From CAXXIC01 sp049315325 (GTDB taxonomy: Bacteria; Bacteroidota; Bacteroidia; Bacteroidales; UBA7332): a DNA stretch of 64,000 bases. Under the pieces are notes generated by a model that was not told where the DNA came from, ran no database searches, and saw only the letters and a program-made list of their open reading frames with translations. This document shows positions 1 through 8,062 of this stretch, one piece after another. Location: contig JBMOKJ010000001.1 in assembly GCA_049315325.1 (NCBI GenBank), positions 372,001-436,000 of the forward strand, in the 5' to 3' direction. The translations under genes and the position numbers were made by a program. The first letter of the stretch is position 1, and each line of letters opens with the position of its first letter.

Positions 1-1208
1 TAGTACGTGAAGAGGAGACCTTTCGTGTTACAATGATAGATATTACTGTTGAAAAGGAACTTGAACTGGAATTGTTGAGTGAAACTGAAAAAGCCAAAGA
101 GAGCGATCGCCTAAAGTCAGCTTTTCTTGCAAATATGAGCCACGAAATACGCACTCCTCTCAACGCTATTTTGGGGTTTGCCTTTTTGTTAAATGAAAAT
201 AATCTAGAAACCTCACTGATTAAAGAATATTCATCAATAATCACAAAGAGCGGAGGCAGGCTTTTGGATTTAATCAACAATGTCCTTGACATCAGTAAAA
301 TAGAATCCCAAAATGCACCTGTCTCTTTGTCCTATTTTTCACCACTCAGACTTATTTCTGACACAGTCGATCTATTCAGAATTCAACAGAAATCACAAAA
401 TGTGCAAATTCATATAAAATCGCAAGGAGTTGAAGATGATTTTTCTATACAATCGGATATGCTAAAATGCTCGCATGTTTTATCAAATATTCTTGGTAAT
501 GCGATTAAATATTCAAAAAACGGAATCATAGAAATTGGATTTAAATTAGAAAAAAATGATGCTGTTTTCTATGTAAAAGACAACGGAATCGGAATCCCAG
601 AGGAGTCAAAACCACACATTTTTGAACGTTTCTTTAGAATCAACGAAGGCGAACATCGCAATTTCGATGGTACGGGATTGGGTTTGTATTTGTCGAAAAG
701 GCTTGCGGAGTTAATGGGCTGTTCGATTCAGTTCGATTCCCAATTAGGGATAGGATCTGAATTCAGGTTGGTTATCCCTCTTAACATAAAAGAAAAATCG
801 ACAGTGAAGGAGAAAAACTCGTCGAAACAACACACATATTCTAAAAGACAACGTTTTACTGTTTTAATAGCTGAGGACGATGATTTCAATGCTCATTTAT
901 TAAATATACTTTGTCGCTCAAATAACATGGATACTATTGTTGTTGAGAATGGAGATGAAGCAGTAAAAGCAGTTCAAAACAATCCACAATTGGCTTTAGT
1001 CTTGATGGATATCAAAATGCCACTGGTTGATGGTTACGAAGCAACAAGAAGAATTAGAAGGTTCAACAAACAAATACCTATTGTTGCAGTTACTGCTTTT
1101 GCGCTGGATGGCGATAAGGAAAAAGCAGTGCAAGCGGGTTGCAACGATTATCTCCCTAAACCAATTAGCATTAATCAGTTGAAAAATACGTTTGAAAAAT
1201 ACCTCTGA
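1..1208 (+). CDS. Hybrid sensor histidine kinase, 5' end outside the window
   Basis: The frame is open to the first base of the window, so the ATG at 33 is probably not the real start. The few upstream residues read like the end of a PAS domain, and the N-terminal sensor is missing. Counting from the ATG at 33, the phosphoacceptor His is residue 37 in SHEIRTPLNAI. An N-box (SNILGNAIKYS), a G1 box (DNGIGIP) and a G2 box (GTGLGLYLSKR) of the HATPase domain follow. A C-terminal receiver has acidic pocket EDDD and phosphoacceptor Asp326 in LMDIKMP, with KP near the end. It autophosphorylates on His and passes phosphate to its own receiver. No output domain is visible. Its stop abuts the stop of ybeY on the other strand. 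The signal it senses cannot be deduced. Confidence 0.93.
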   Translation, partial: VREEETFRVTMIDITVEKELELELLSETEKAKESDRLKSAFLANMSHEIRTPLNAILGFAFLLNENNLETSLIKEYSSIITKSGGRLLDLINNVLDISKIESQNAPVSLSYFSPLRLISDTVDLFRIQQKSQNVQIHIKSQGVEDDFSIQSDMLKCSHVLSNILGNAIKYSKNGIIEIGFKLEKNDAVFYVKDNGIGIPEESKPHIFERFFRINEGEHRNFDGTGLGLYLSKRLAELMGCSIQFDSQLGIGSEFRLVIPLNIKEKSTVKEKNSSKQHTYSKRQRFTVLIAEDDDFNAHLLNILCRSNNMDTIVVENGDEAVKAVQNNPQLALVLMDIKMPLVDGYEATRRIRRFNKQIPIVAVTAFALDGDKEKAVQAGCNDYLPKPISINQLKNTFEKYL

Positions 1209-1628
1209 TTATAAAAAAGAATTTAGTGCTAGCGCCTCGTTTTCCAATCGAGTCATATTGGTGCGTGTCTCGTCCGATTTATCTTCGAAGCCGCATAGGT
1301 GCAGAATCCCATGAATGATAATACGGTGCAGCTCTTCAGCGTTGTCGGTGTTGAATTGTACGGCATTGCTTCGCACCGTATCTAAGCTGATGAATATATC
1401 GCCCGCAATTTGAGCCCCTTCTGTGTAGTCGAAGGTAATGATGTCCGTATAGTAGTCGTGCTGTAGGTATTGGTTGTTCACTTCCAATATTTTCGCATCG
1501 TCGCAGAAGATGTAGTTTACATCGCCCACTCTTTTACCATGTAGCTTGGCCACTAGCTTAATCCACTCTTTAATCTCCTTTTTTTTGAGGTTCGGAGTCT
1601 TTACGTTTTCGGTGAAAAAATTTACCAT
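1209..1628 (-). CDS. ybeY: Endoribonuclease YbeY (rRNA maturation and ribosome quality control)
   Basis: This is a metal-dependent RNase involved in 16S rRNA 3' end maturation and ribosome quality control in the cytoplasm. The protein is 139 residues from the ATG at 1628, close to the usual length. The metal motif reads HGILHLCGFEDK, with His106 and His110. The position where many family members have a third His is Asp-like, a variant I associate with Bacteroidota. An in-frame upstream ATG at 1646 would add six residues but lies inside a C/G-rich hairpin. The start at 1628 has a purine/G-rich stretch just before it and gives the usual MVNF-type N-terminus. It converges on the histidine kinase gene with no gap. 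Confidence 0.93.
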   Translation of the reverse strand: MVNFFTENVKTPNLKKKEIKEWIKLVAKLHGKRVGDVNYIFCDDAKILEVNNQYLQHDYYTDIITFDYTEGAQIAGDIFISLDTVRSNAVQFNTDNAEELHRIIIHGILHLCGFEDKSDETRTNMTRLENEALALNSFL

Positions 1629-1635
1629 ATTGAGC

Positions 1636-1659
1636 CCCCTTTTCATCCCCCAAAAGGGG
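1636..1659. repeat. C/G-rich hairpin at the ybeY start
   Basis: The arms CCCCTTTT (1636-1643) and AAAAGGGG (1652-1659) form a perfect 8 bp stem around an 8 nt loop. On the minus strand the hairpin sits directly upstream of the chosen ybeY start and includes the G-rich stretch that could act as a ribosome binding site. Similar C4T4/A4G4 palindromes are, to my knowledge, common intergenic repeats in Bacteroidota genomes. A role in ybeY translation is inference. Confidence 0.5.
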
Positions 1660-1707
1660 AATCTAAAGATTTGTACATTGAAATATAATTGAAAAGTATA
1701 TTGAGAG

Positions 1708-1724
1708 CCCCTCCTTGGGAGGGG
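1708..1724 (-). terminator. Hairpin after proA, possible terminator
   Basis: CCCCTCC (1708-1714) pairs with GGAGGGG (1718-1724), a short GC-only stem 11 bp beyond the proA stop. Downstream on the minus strand there is no clean T-run, so termination would be weak. It could equally be part of a GC-rich intergenic repeat together with the palindrome near 1640. Confidence 0.4.
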
Positions 1725-1734
1725 TTGGGGAGGT

Positions 1735-2979
1735 CTATCTTATTTGACCATACCCACGAACGATGTATTTGTAGCTAGTGAGCTCGTTGAGTGCCATAGG
1801 GCCGCGTGCATGTAGCTTTTGAGTACTGATGCCAATTTCTGCCCCAAAACCAAACTGACCGCCATCGGTGAAAGCTGTTGAGGCATTAGCATAGACACAA
1901 GCCGCATCTACCACTTTTTCGAAATAGGAGAGGTTAGCCTCGTTTTCGCTGATGATGGCTTCGCTGTGCTTCGACGAGTGCTCGGTGATGTGTTCTACGG
2001 CTTGTTCTACCGACGCAACTGTTTTTATCGCCATTTTATAATCCAGAAACTCGATTCCGAAACTCTCTTCGGTGGCAGGGTGCAGCAATTGTGCCGGATA
2101 TTTTCCTTTTAAATGGGAGAGCGCTGCTTCGTCTGCATAGATGATGACGTTGTTTTCTGCCAATTTTTTGCAAATGGCAGGCAGGGCGTTGAGGCGTTTG
2201 TTGTGAATAATAAGACAGTCGAGCGAATTACACACACTCACGCGACGCGTTTTGGCGTTGTTGACCACCGCAGCACCTTTGACCGTGTCGCCAAATTCAT
2301 CGAAATAGGTATGGCAAATGCCAGCTCCAGTTTCAATCACAGGTATTTTAGAATTATCGCGCACGAAATTAATCAGCCCTTGACTTCCTCGAGGAATTAT
2401 TAGATCAACGAGACCGACTGCATTTAATAGAGCAGTTGTTGCTTCGCGGTCGGGTGGAAGGAGTGTCACAATATCGCGGCTGATGTTGAGGCTGTCGAGC
2501 GTGCTGTGTATCACTTTCAGAATAGCCGAGTTTGAGTCGAACGCATCGGTGCTGCCTTTCAAAATGCAGGCATTGCCCGACTTCAAGCAAAGAGAGAACA
2601 CATCGAAACTGACATTTGGACGCGCTTCGTAGATGATGCCGATAACGCCGAACGGAACGCTCACTTTTGAGATTTTCAATCCATTTGGCAAGGTGTTTTC
2701 GCTCAACAATCGACCTAATGGCGAGGTGAGTGTCGCCACATTGCGCATATCGGAAGCGATGTCTTCGATGCGCTTTTTGGAAAGCATCAATCGGTCGTAT
2801 TTCGGATCGGCCTTATCCATGCGTGCCAAGTCTTTGGCGTTTTCAGCAAGGATATAATCGTTTTCTGCCACAGCAGCATCTGCCACAGCAATCAATATTT
2901 CGTTTATTTGGTTGTCTGTCAGTAGATTGATGCTCCTACTGGCAGCCTGCACTTGTTTGAATGTGGTTGTTAAATCCAT
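1735..2979 (-). CDS. proA: Gamma-glutamyl phosphate reductase (glutamate-5-semialdehyde dehydrogenase)
   Basis: It catalyses the second step of proline synthesis, NADPH-dependent reduction of gamma-glutamyl phosphate to glutamate-5-semialdehyde in the cytosol. It is 414 residues from the ATG at 2979, the usual length. A start 20 codons upstream (3039) would add a non-conserved tail and would lie upstream of the -7 box at 3014-3007, so it was rejected. The catalytic Cys250 is in SVCNSLDC, and the family stretches SFDVFSLCLKSGNACILKG and PRGSQGLINFV are present. No proB lies beside it in this window. The gene is divergent from the LruC genes. Confidence 0.96.
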   Translation of the reverse strand: MDLTTTFKQVQAASRSINLLTDNQINEILIAVADAAVAENDYILAENAKDLARMDKADPKYDRLMLSKKRIEDIASDMRNVATLTSPLGRLLSENTLPNGLKISKVSVPFGVIGIIYEARPNVSFDVFSLCLKSGNACILKGSTDAFDSNSAILKVIHSTLDSLNISRDIVTLLPPDREATTALLNAVGLVDLIIPRGSQGLINFVRDNSKIPVIETGAGICHTYFDEFGDTVKGAAVVNNAKTRRVSVCNSLDCLIIHNKRLNALPAICKKLAENNVIIYADEAALSHLKGKYPAQLLHPATEESFGIEFLDYKMAIKTVASVEQAVEHITEHSSKHSEAIISENEANLSYFEKVVDAACVYANASTAFTDGGQFGFGAEIGISTQKLHARGPMALNELTSYKYIVRGYGQIR

Positions 2980-3006
2980 TTCCGATTTATTAAATGATAT
3001 TCGATA

Positions 3007-3040
3007 CAAAAGTACTATTTTTTTGCTTTTGCGCTGCAAA
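3007..3040 (-). promoter_or_regulatory. Predicted proA promoter (TTTG / TACTTTTG)
   Basis: Read on the minus strand, a Bacteroidota -7 box TACTTTTG lies at 3014-3007. A -33-like TTTG lies at 3040-3037, 22 bp upstream. The expected transcription start is near 3001, giving a leader of about 20 nt before the ATG at 2979. Confidence 0.55.
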
Positions 3041-3102
3041 AACCTTCATTTGAGTTGTCTTCTATTCTACGTCAGTTTGTTGGATTAATTTTTTTAAGAT
3101 TT

Positions 3103-3136
3103 TTTGCTGTTTTTATGTAAAATAATGATAACTTTG
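3103..3136 (+). promoter_or_regulatory. Predicted promoter of the LruC operon
   Basis: TTTG at 3103-3106 is followed after 22 bp by TAACTTTG at 3129-3136, matching the TTTG/TAnnTTTG pattern of the Bacteroidota primary sigma factor. The leader before the ATG at 3246 would be about 100 nt and AT-rich. No terminator-like or riboswitch-like fold was recognised in it. Confidence 0.55.
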
Positions 3137-3245
3137 TTTTGCTCTCCATCTTTATATTAAAATTTCGACACTGTTTGTTGATTTTGCTACTAGAAGATAA
3201 TACGCAATCAAACATATTTCGTCAAATATTTTAAATTTTTGTACT

Positions 3246-5357
3246 ATGAAAGCAAGAGAATTGGGGCTCAGAATCGACCTTGCGATATCCTATTTTGCAG
3301 GAAGTGTGGTGATGTTGGTGGTTTTACTTTTGGCATCGTGTCAGAAAACGGAAGTGCCGGTGCAAAGTGATAAAGTGGTGGTTCCGACCAACTTTAATTT
3401 TGAAACTACACACGCCACAAACTTAAATCTTAAAGTGCTTGATTTTCAAGACAAACCGGTGAGTGGTGTCGTTTGGAATGCTTACTATACGAATCCTTAC
3501 GATGAGTTTGGCAACATTTCGGAAAGTGCGCAGAAGGTGTCCACATTTATCAGCGATTACGAAGGGGCGATTCAATCATTACTTTCCATACCGGGGCATA
3601 TTTCACAACTCTACTTGACGACCGCTTATCCCGGATATCCAACACCTGTGACGCTTGATACGAATACGCCGAATTTGGCTTTGACCATTTATCCTGCAGG
3701 GCATGCCGGCAATGTGTTAAAAAGTGCAACTGCCGATATTTCTAAATTCAGCCCTACCAAACTGTTTGATAACGTATATGCGCTGAGTACGTTTGATTCT
3801 CAAGGGCTTCCTGCATACCGTGAGGCTACTCGTGATGTGATTTCTCAGCAATTTAAAAGCAATATTACAGCTTCGCTACCAGAATACAGACGCTTACCAA
3901 CAAGTGTAAATAAAAGCTTTCTAGAAGATGCATCAAAATCAAATATTCAGCTTACCGATAAATGTGAGGTGTGGGTAACATTTGTGACCGAAGGAGCCGG
4001 ATACCGCAATTCATTGGGTTATTTCTATTATCCAACCAATACCCTACCTGCAAAAGTGGCTGATATTGCAAAGAAATATATCGTTTTCCCTAACACTTCG
4101 TTGATTGGATCAAGTGGTAGTTTGGTGGAGGGCGATAAAGTGAAGTTGCGTTATTTTGACGAATCATCTCAAACATGGAGCGATGTATTTCCGGCGAATT
4201 ATACCATCAGTTGGTTCATTGTTCCTAACGGATTCACCAATTTGGGAGGTATAGGGAAAGTCTCGATAAATAGTTATAGTATTATTTATACGCTACCTTC
4301 ATTTAATGCTGCGGGATTGCAACAGGCAGTTATATTGTATGACGATACTGAACAAAAAATGTTGATTGCTTTCGAGGACCAAGAACGAAATGCGAAAGGT
4401 ACATCAGGCGACGAAGATTTTAACGATGCCGTTTTTTACGCTACCGCCAACCCAATTACGGCGATTAATATTGAAAGATTTAATAAAATCATCAAGCCGG
4501 TAGATACAGACGGTGATGGCATTTACGATCAGAATGACGAATACCCCAATGATCCGAAAAGAGCTTACAACTCTTATTATCCGGCACAAAATACATGGGG
4601 CACGCTTGTTTATGAAGACAAATGGCCTGTTCGCGGGGACTACGATTTCAACGATGTGGTGGTCGATTACAACACAACCATCGTGAAGAATGCCAGCGGT
4701 TTAGTAGTCGATGTCAACACAAACTACCGATTCAGAGCTGCCGGAGCATCATACAAAAACGCCTTTGCAGTGCAGTTTAACACCTCTCCATCGAATGTCG
4801 AATCTGTTTCGGGTCAGAGGCTTACAGCGAATGTCTTTGCAGTAGAGTCGAATGGAGTAGAAGCTGGCCAAACCAAGGCTGTTGTGCCTATTGTTGATCG
4901 TGTCAACGATCTCTTTGGCGGTCAAACGATGGTCAACACCATTCTGTCATCAGCTAAACTGCCTTACGTGACTGTACCAGTGAATGTCACCTTCAAATCT
5001 GCCGTGAGCTTGTCTTCTTTGGGTAGCGCACCTTACAATCCGTTTATCGTGGTAGACGAAATGAGAGGCAAAGAGGTGCACTTGCCGGGACAACAACCCA
5101 CCGATTTAGTCTCGCTCAACCTGCTCTCTACGGGCATTGATTTAACTAATTTCTCGCTGAATCGCTTCTATGTGGCCGACCAGTCTTATCCTTGGGCACT
5201 TCACATTCCTGAGTTGTTCGACTATCCGATTGAGCAACATGCTATCGACGAAGTGTTCTACAATTTTGGGAAATGGGTAACCAGTGGAGGCGTTTTGTCG
5301 CCGGGTTGGTATCTAAACACTAGCACAAATGCCAATCAGACATTGATTTACAAATAA
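3246..5357 (+). CDS. LruC/DUF4842-domain lipoprotein, copy 1
   Basis: This 703-residue exported lipoprotein has a hydrophobic signal ending in LLASC, with the lipidated residue at Cys32. It should therefore be anchored in the outer membrane or surface-exposed. A middle segment carries DEDFNDAVFY. Near residue 420 the Asp-rich run DTDGDGIYDQNDEYP resembles thrombospondin type-3 or EF-like calcium loops. The LruC/DUF4842 block begins near residue 450 with WGTLVYEDKW and DYDFNDVVVDYN. The family function is unknown; it was first noted in Leptospira surface proteins. The next gene is a full-length paralogue 21 bp downstream, so the two are probably co-transcribed. Confidence 0.85.
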   Translation: MKARELGLRIDLAISYFAGSVVMLVVLLLASCQKTEVPVQSDKVVVPTNFNFETTHATNLNLKVLDFQDKPVSGVVWNAYYTNPYDEFGNISESAQKVSTFISDYEGAIQSLLSIPGHISQLYLTTAYPGYPTPVTLDTNTPNLALTIYPAGHAGNVLKSATADISKFSPTKLFDNVYALSTFDSQGLPAYREATRDVISQQFKSNITASLPEYRRLPTSVNKSFLEDASKSNIQLTDKCEVWVTFVTEGAGYRNSLGYFYYPTNTLPAKVADIAKKYIVFPNTSLIGSSGSLVEGDKVKLRYFDESSQTWSDVFPANYTISWFIVPNGFTNLGGIGKVSINSYSIIYTLPSFNAAGLQQAVILYDDTEQKMLIAFEDQERNAKGTSGDEDFNDAVFYATANPITAINIERFNKIIKPVDTDGDGIYDQNDEYPNDPKRAYNSYYPAQNTWGTLVYEDKWPVRGDYDFNDVVVDYNTTIVKNASGLVVDVNTNYRFRAAGASYKNAFAVQFNTSPSNVESVSGQRLTANVFAVESNGVEAGQTKAVVPIVDRVNDLFGGQTMVNTILSSAKLPYVTVPVNVTFKSAVSLSSLGSAPYNPFIVVDEMRGKEVHLPGQQPTDLVSLNLLSTGIDLTNFSLNRFYVADQSYPWALHIPELFDYPIEQHAIDEVFYNFGKWVTSGGVLSPGWYLNTSTNANQTLIYK

Positions 5358-5378
5358 AGGAATCTTAAATCAAATATT

Positions 5379-7487
5379 ATGAAAACAATTAAGGTTAGAG
5401 AATTAAGCGAATTCTGCATCATATTGAGCCTTTTTATTTGCAGTTCTATATTTTTTGTTGGATTCAATTCATGTCAGAAAACAGATTTTACAACAGGTAA
5501 AGACAATGTGACTGTACCAGTTAATTTTAAGTTTGAAACCACACATTCAATAGATTTCACCTTAAAAGTTAAAGACGTTGATAATGTGTCTGTGAGGGGT
5601 GTTGTTTGGAATGTATATTATGCAAATCCAATCGATTCGACAGGAACTGTCTCTGCCAATGCAAAAGTTGTATCTACGTTTATAACTGATTATTATGGGC
5701 AATCAAATACTATTCTTGAAATCCCTGATCATGTTTCGCAGATTTTTTTAGTGACAAGTTACCCAGGATATCCGTCACCACTTATTTTTGATGTAAATAG
5801 TTCGAGTATTAACTATACAGTTTACCCAGCAGGTCATCCCGGTAATCAGTTGAAATCGGCAACAGACGATTCTCAATTTAAACCAAGCGTTTTGTACGAT
5901 AATGTTTACCTTATGGGTTCACTCGGTTCACTTGGAGTCCCAACTTACATTGAGGCAACCAGAGATAAGATTTCGCAAGATTTCAAGAACAATATCAATG
6001 CTTCACTTCCAGAACGAGTTCATCTACCATTAGGAGTCAACAAGAGTTTTTTGGAAGATGCGACCAAAGCAAATATCCAATTGATTGATAAATGCGAAGT
6101 ATGGATAACATTTGTGACTGAGGGTGCAGGTTATCGCAATGTTTTGGGCTATTTTTATTACCCAACCGATAATCCTCCTAAAACAGCTTCAGACATCAAA
6201 AAACGTATCATTGTTTTTCCAAATACCTCGCTATCGGGATCAGGCGGAGGATTGGTGGAAGGTGATAAAGTGAAACTTAAGTATTACGATGAAGAAGCGA
6301 AGGTGTGGGGTGATGCATTTCCTGCAAACTATACCATCAGTTGGTTTGTGATGCCTGATGGCTATCCGAATATTGCGAATAAAGGTCTTAATGGCGAAAA
6401 ATACCCACCTTTGTATACGATTCCCGCATTGAACTCTCCTACATTTCTTCAACAAACGGTGATTCTTTACGACGAAAAAGAGCAAAAAATGCTCATTGGA
6501 TGCGAAGATACACAGCGCAATGCTAAAGGTACTGCTGGCGACGAAGACTTCAACGATGCTGTTTTTTTTGCTACTGCCAATCCGATAGAAGCTATAAATG
6601 TTGAGCATTTTAATAAAATCGTGGAGCCAATAGATTCCGATAATGATGGCGTGTACGATGCAAGTGACGAATACCCTAACGATCCAAAACGCGCATTTAA
6701 ATCGTATTATCCAGCCAAAGACACGTGGGGAACACTGGCATACGAAGACAAATGGCCTGAACGAGGCGACTACGACTTCAATGATGTGGTTGTAGATTAC
6801 AATACAACAATTGTAAAAAATGCAAATGGGTTAGTTGTGGATGTTAATACCAATTATCGATTCAGAGCCGCAGGAGCATCGTATCAAAATGCATTTGCTG
6901 TGCAGTTTGAAACAGCTGCAGACAATGTAGAAAGTGTAACAGGGGCAGTGCTTGCAGGTGGCGTGTTCAATATAGGGGGTAATGGTTCTGAATTGAATCA
7001 AACAAAGGCAGTGATACCTGTCACTGATAACATCAATTCTTTGTTTGGCAGCAAAACAATGGTGAATACCATACTTGGTATTCCGAGTGTTCCCTACGTC
7101 ACATTGCCGGTAAATATCACCTTCAAAACTGCCATAGACTTATCAACATTGGGTGGTGCACCATACAACCCTTTCATTGTTGTTAACCGACATAGGGGCA
7201 CTGAAGTTCATTTGCCAGGCAAACACCCAACTGATTTAGTAGACATAAAACTTTTGGGAACAGGATTAGACCTGACTAATTTTGATAAAAATCTTTTTTA
7301 TGTAGCCGATCAGTCTTATCCATGGGCATTACACATTCCTCAATTGTTTGATTATCCAGCTGAACAACAAGCTATAGATGTTGTCTTTTATAATTTTGGT
7401 AAATGGGTAACAAGTGGTGGAGCATTGTATCCGGCATGGTATCAAAATAACTCGAATAATGTCAATGATGCTCTTATTTACAAGTAG
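5379..7487 (+). CDS. LruC/DUF4842-domain lipoprotein, copy 2
   Basis: At 702 residues it is colinear with the preceding gene over its whole length: the same signal-type N-terminus with the lipobox Cys at 32 (GFNSC), the same DEDFNDAVFF, DSDNDGVYDASDEYP calcium-like loop and DYDFNDVVVDYN block. The last roughly 60 residues are nearly the same (DQSYPWALHIP, FYNFGKWVTSGG). This is a tandem duplication. Codon choice is more AT-rich than in copy 1, so the copies have had time to diverge or have different histories. Downstream, after 200 bp with its own promoter, the exopolysaccharide operon begins. A structural role in the same matrix is inference from position only. Confidence 0.85.
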   Translation: MKTIKVRELSEFCIILSLFICSSIFFVGFNSCQKTDFTTGKDNVTVPVNFKFETTHSIDFTLKVKDVDNVSVRGVVWNVYYANPIDSTGTVSANAKVVSTFITDYYGQSNTILEIPDHVSQIFLVTSYPGYPSPLIFDVNSSSINYTVYPAGHPGNQLKSATDDSQFKPSVLYDNVYLMGSLGSLGVPTYIEATRDKISQDFKNNINASLPERVHLPLGVNKSFLEDATKANIQLIDKCEVWITFVTEGAGYRNVLGYFYYPTDNPPKTASDIKKRIIVFPNTSLSGSGGGLVEGDKVKLKYYDEEAKVWGDAFPANYTISWFVMPDGYPNIANKGLNGEKYPPLYTIPALNSPTFLQQTVILYDEKEQKMLIGCEDTQRNAKGTAGDEDFNDAVFFATANPIEAINVEHFNKIVEPIDSDNDGVYDASDEYPNDPKRAFKSYYPAKDTWGTLAYEDKWPERGDYDFNDVVVDYNTTIVKNANGLVVDVNTNYRFRAAGASYQNAFAVQFETAADNVESVTGAVLAGGVFNIGGNGSELNQTKAVIPVTDNINSLFGSKTMVNTILGIPSVPYVTLPVNITFKTAIDLSTLGGAPYNPFIVVNRHRGTEVHLPGKHPTDLVDIKLLGTGLDLTNFDKNLFYVADQSYPWALHIPQLFDYPAEQQAIDVVFYNFGKWVTSGGALYPAWYQNNSNNVNDALIYK

Positions 7488-7575
7488 TTTAGTGCGAGTT
7501 TTATGAAAATATGGGTAGAAAAAAGATAGCGAAATGAGGTAGATTTCGAAATGTTACCAAATTTAACATTTAAAA

Positions 7576-7606
7576 TTTCATTAAAATCGGAATATGTGTA
7601 AATTTG
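7576..7606 (+). promoter_or_regulatory. Predicted promoter of the exopolysaccharide operon
   Basis: TTTC at 7576-7579 and the exact -7 match TAAATTTG at 7599-7606 are 19 bp apart. The predicted leader to the ATG at 7688 is about 75 nt. It is the only TAnnTTTG box I found in the 200 bp gap after the LruC pair, so it likely drives the receiver gene and the operon behind it. Confidence 0.6.
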
Positions 7607-7687
7607 TGGAATTATTGTCCCCATATGCATCTTTTTAATGAGTTAGTTTAGAATAAACACAAAAATTTACATAACACTAGAAGTTGA

Positions 7688-8062
7688 ATGAGTATGAAGC
7701 CGTTGATTATGTTGGTCGATGATCGACCCGAGATTGCTAAAGTGATAAGTATGTATTTGAAAGGCAGTTACGATACTGTCTATTTTGACAATGTTATTGG
7801 GGCTATGGCCTATTTGCAAAAAGGCAATCTCCCCGATTTAATAATCACAGACATCAATATGCCCGAGATTTCTGGATTTGAATTTTTGTCACAGTTGAAA
7901 TCAAGCGTCTTGTTCTCTCACGTCCCTGTATTTGTTCTTTCGAGCATCGAGAGTCGTGTAGATCAAATTAAACTTTTGGAAATTGGCGCAGCAGATTTTA
8001 TTTTAAAGCCGTTCAACCCCGAAGAATTGAAAGTTAGAATTGCCAAATGGATCAAATCGTAA
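7688..8062 (+). CDS. Single-domain response regulator (CheY-like receiver)
   Basis: The protein is 124 residues and consists only of a receiver: acidic pocket VDD near residue 11, phosphoacceptor Asp55 in ITDINMP, Ser in VLSS near 85 and Lys107 in LKPF. All residues needed for phosphotransfer are present, so it should be a working receiver with no output domain. It is the first gene of the exopolysaccharide operon, and its last 16 bp overlap the start of the sugar transferase gene. That gene itself encodes an N-terminal receiver-like domain. The overlap implies translational coupling. Control of polysaccharide initiation is inferred from this arrangement. The cognate kinase is unknown. Confidence 0.92.
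   Translation: MSMKPLIMLVDDRPEIAKVISMYLKGSYDTVYFDNVIGAMAYLQKGNLPDLIITDINMPEISGFEFLSQLKSSVLFSHVPVFVLSSIESRVDQIKLLEIGAADFILKPFNPEELKVRIAKWIKS

Noticed and set aside
2980..3039. N-terminal extension of proA by 20 residues
   Set aside because: The segment is not conserved, and the start at 3039 lies upstream of the predicted -7 box at 3014-3007.
3137..3245. Riboswitch or attenuator in the LruC leader
   Set aside because: The leader is AT-rich with no stable stem or terminator that I could find.
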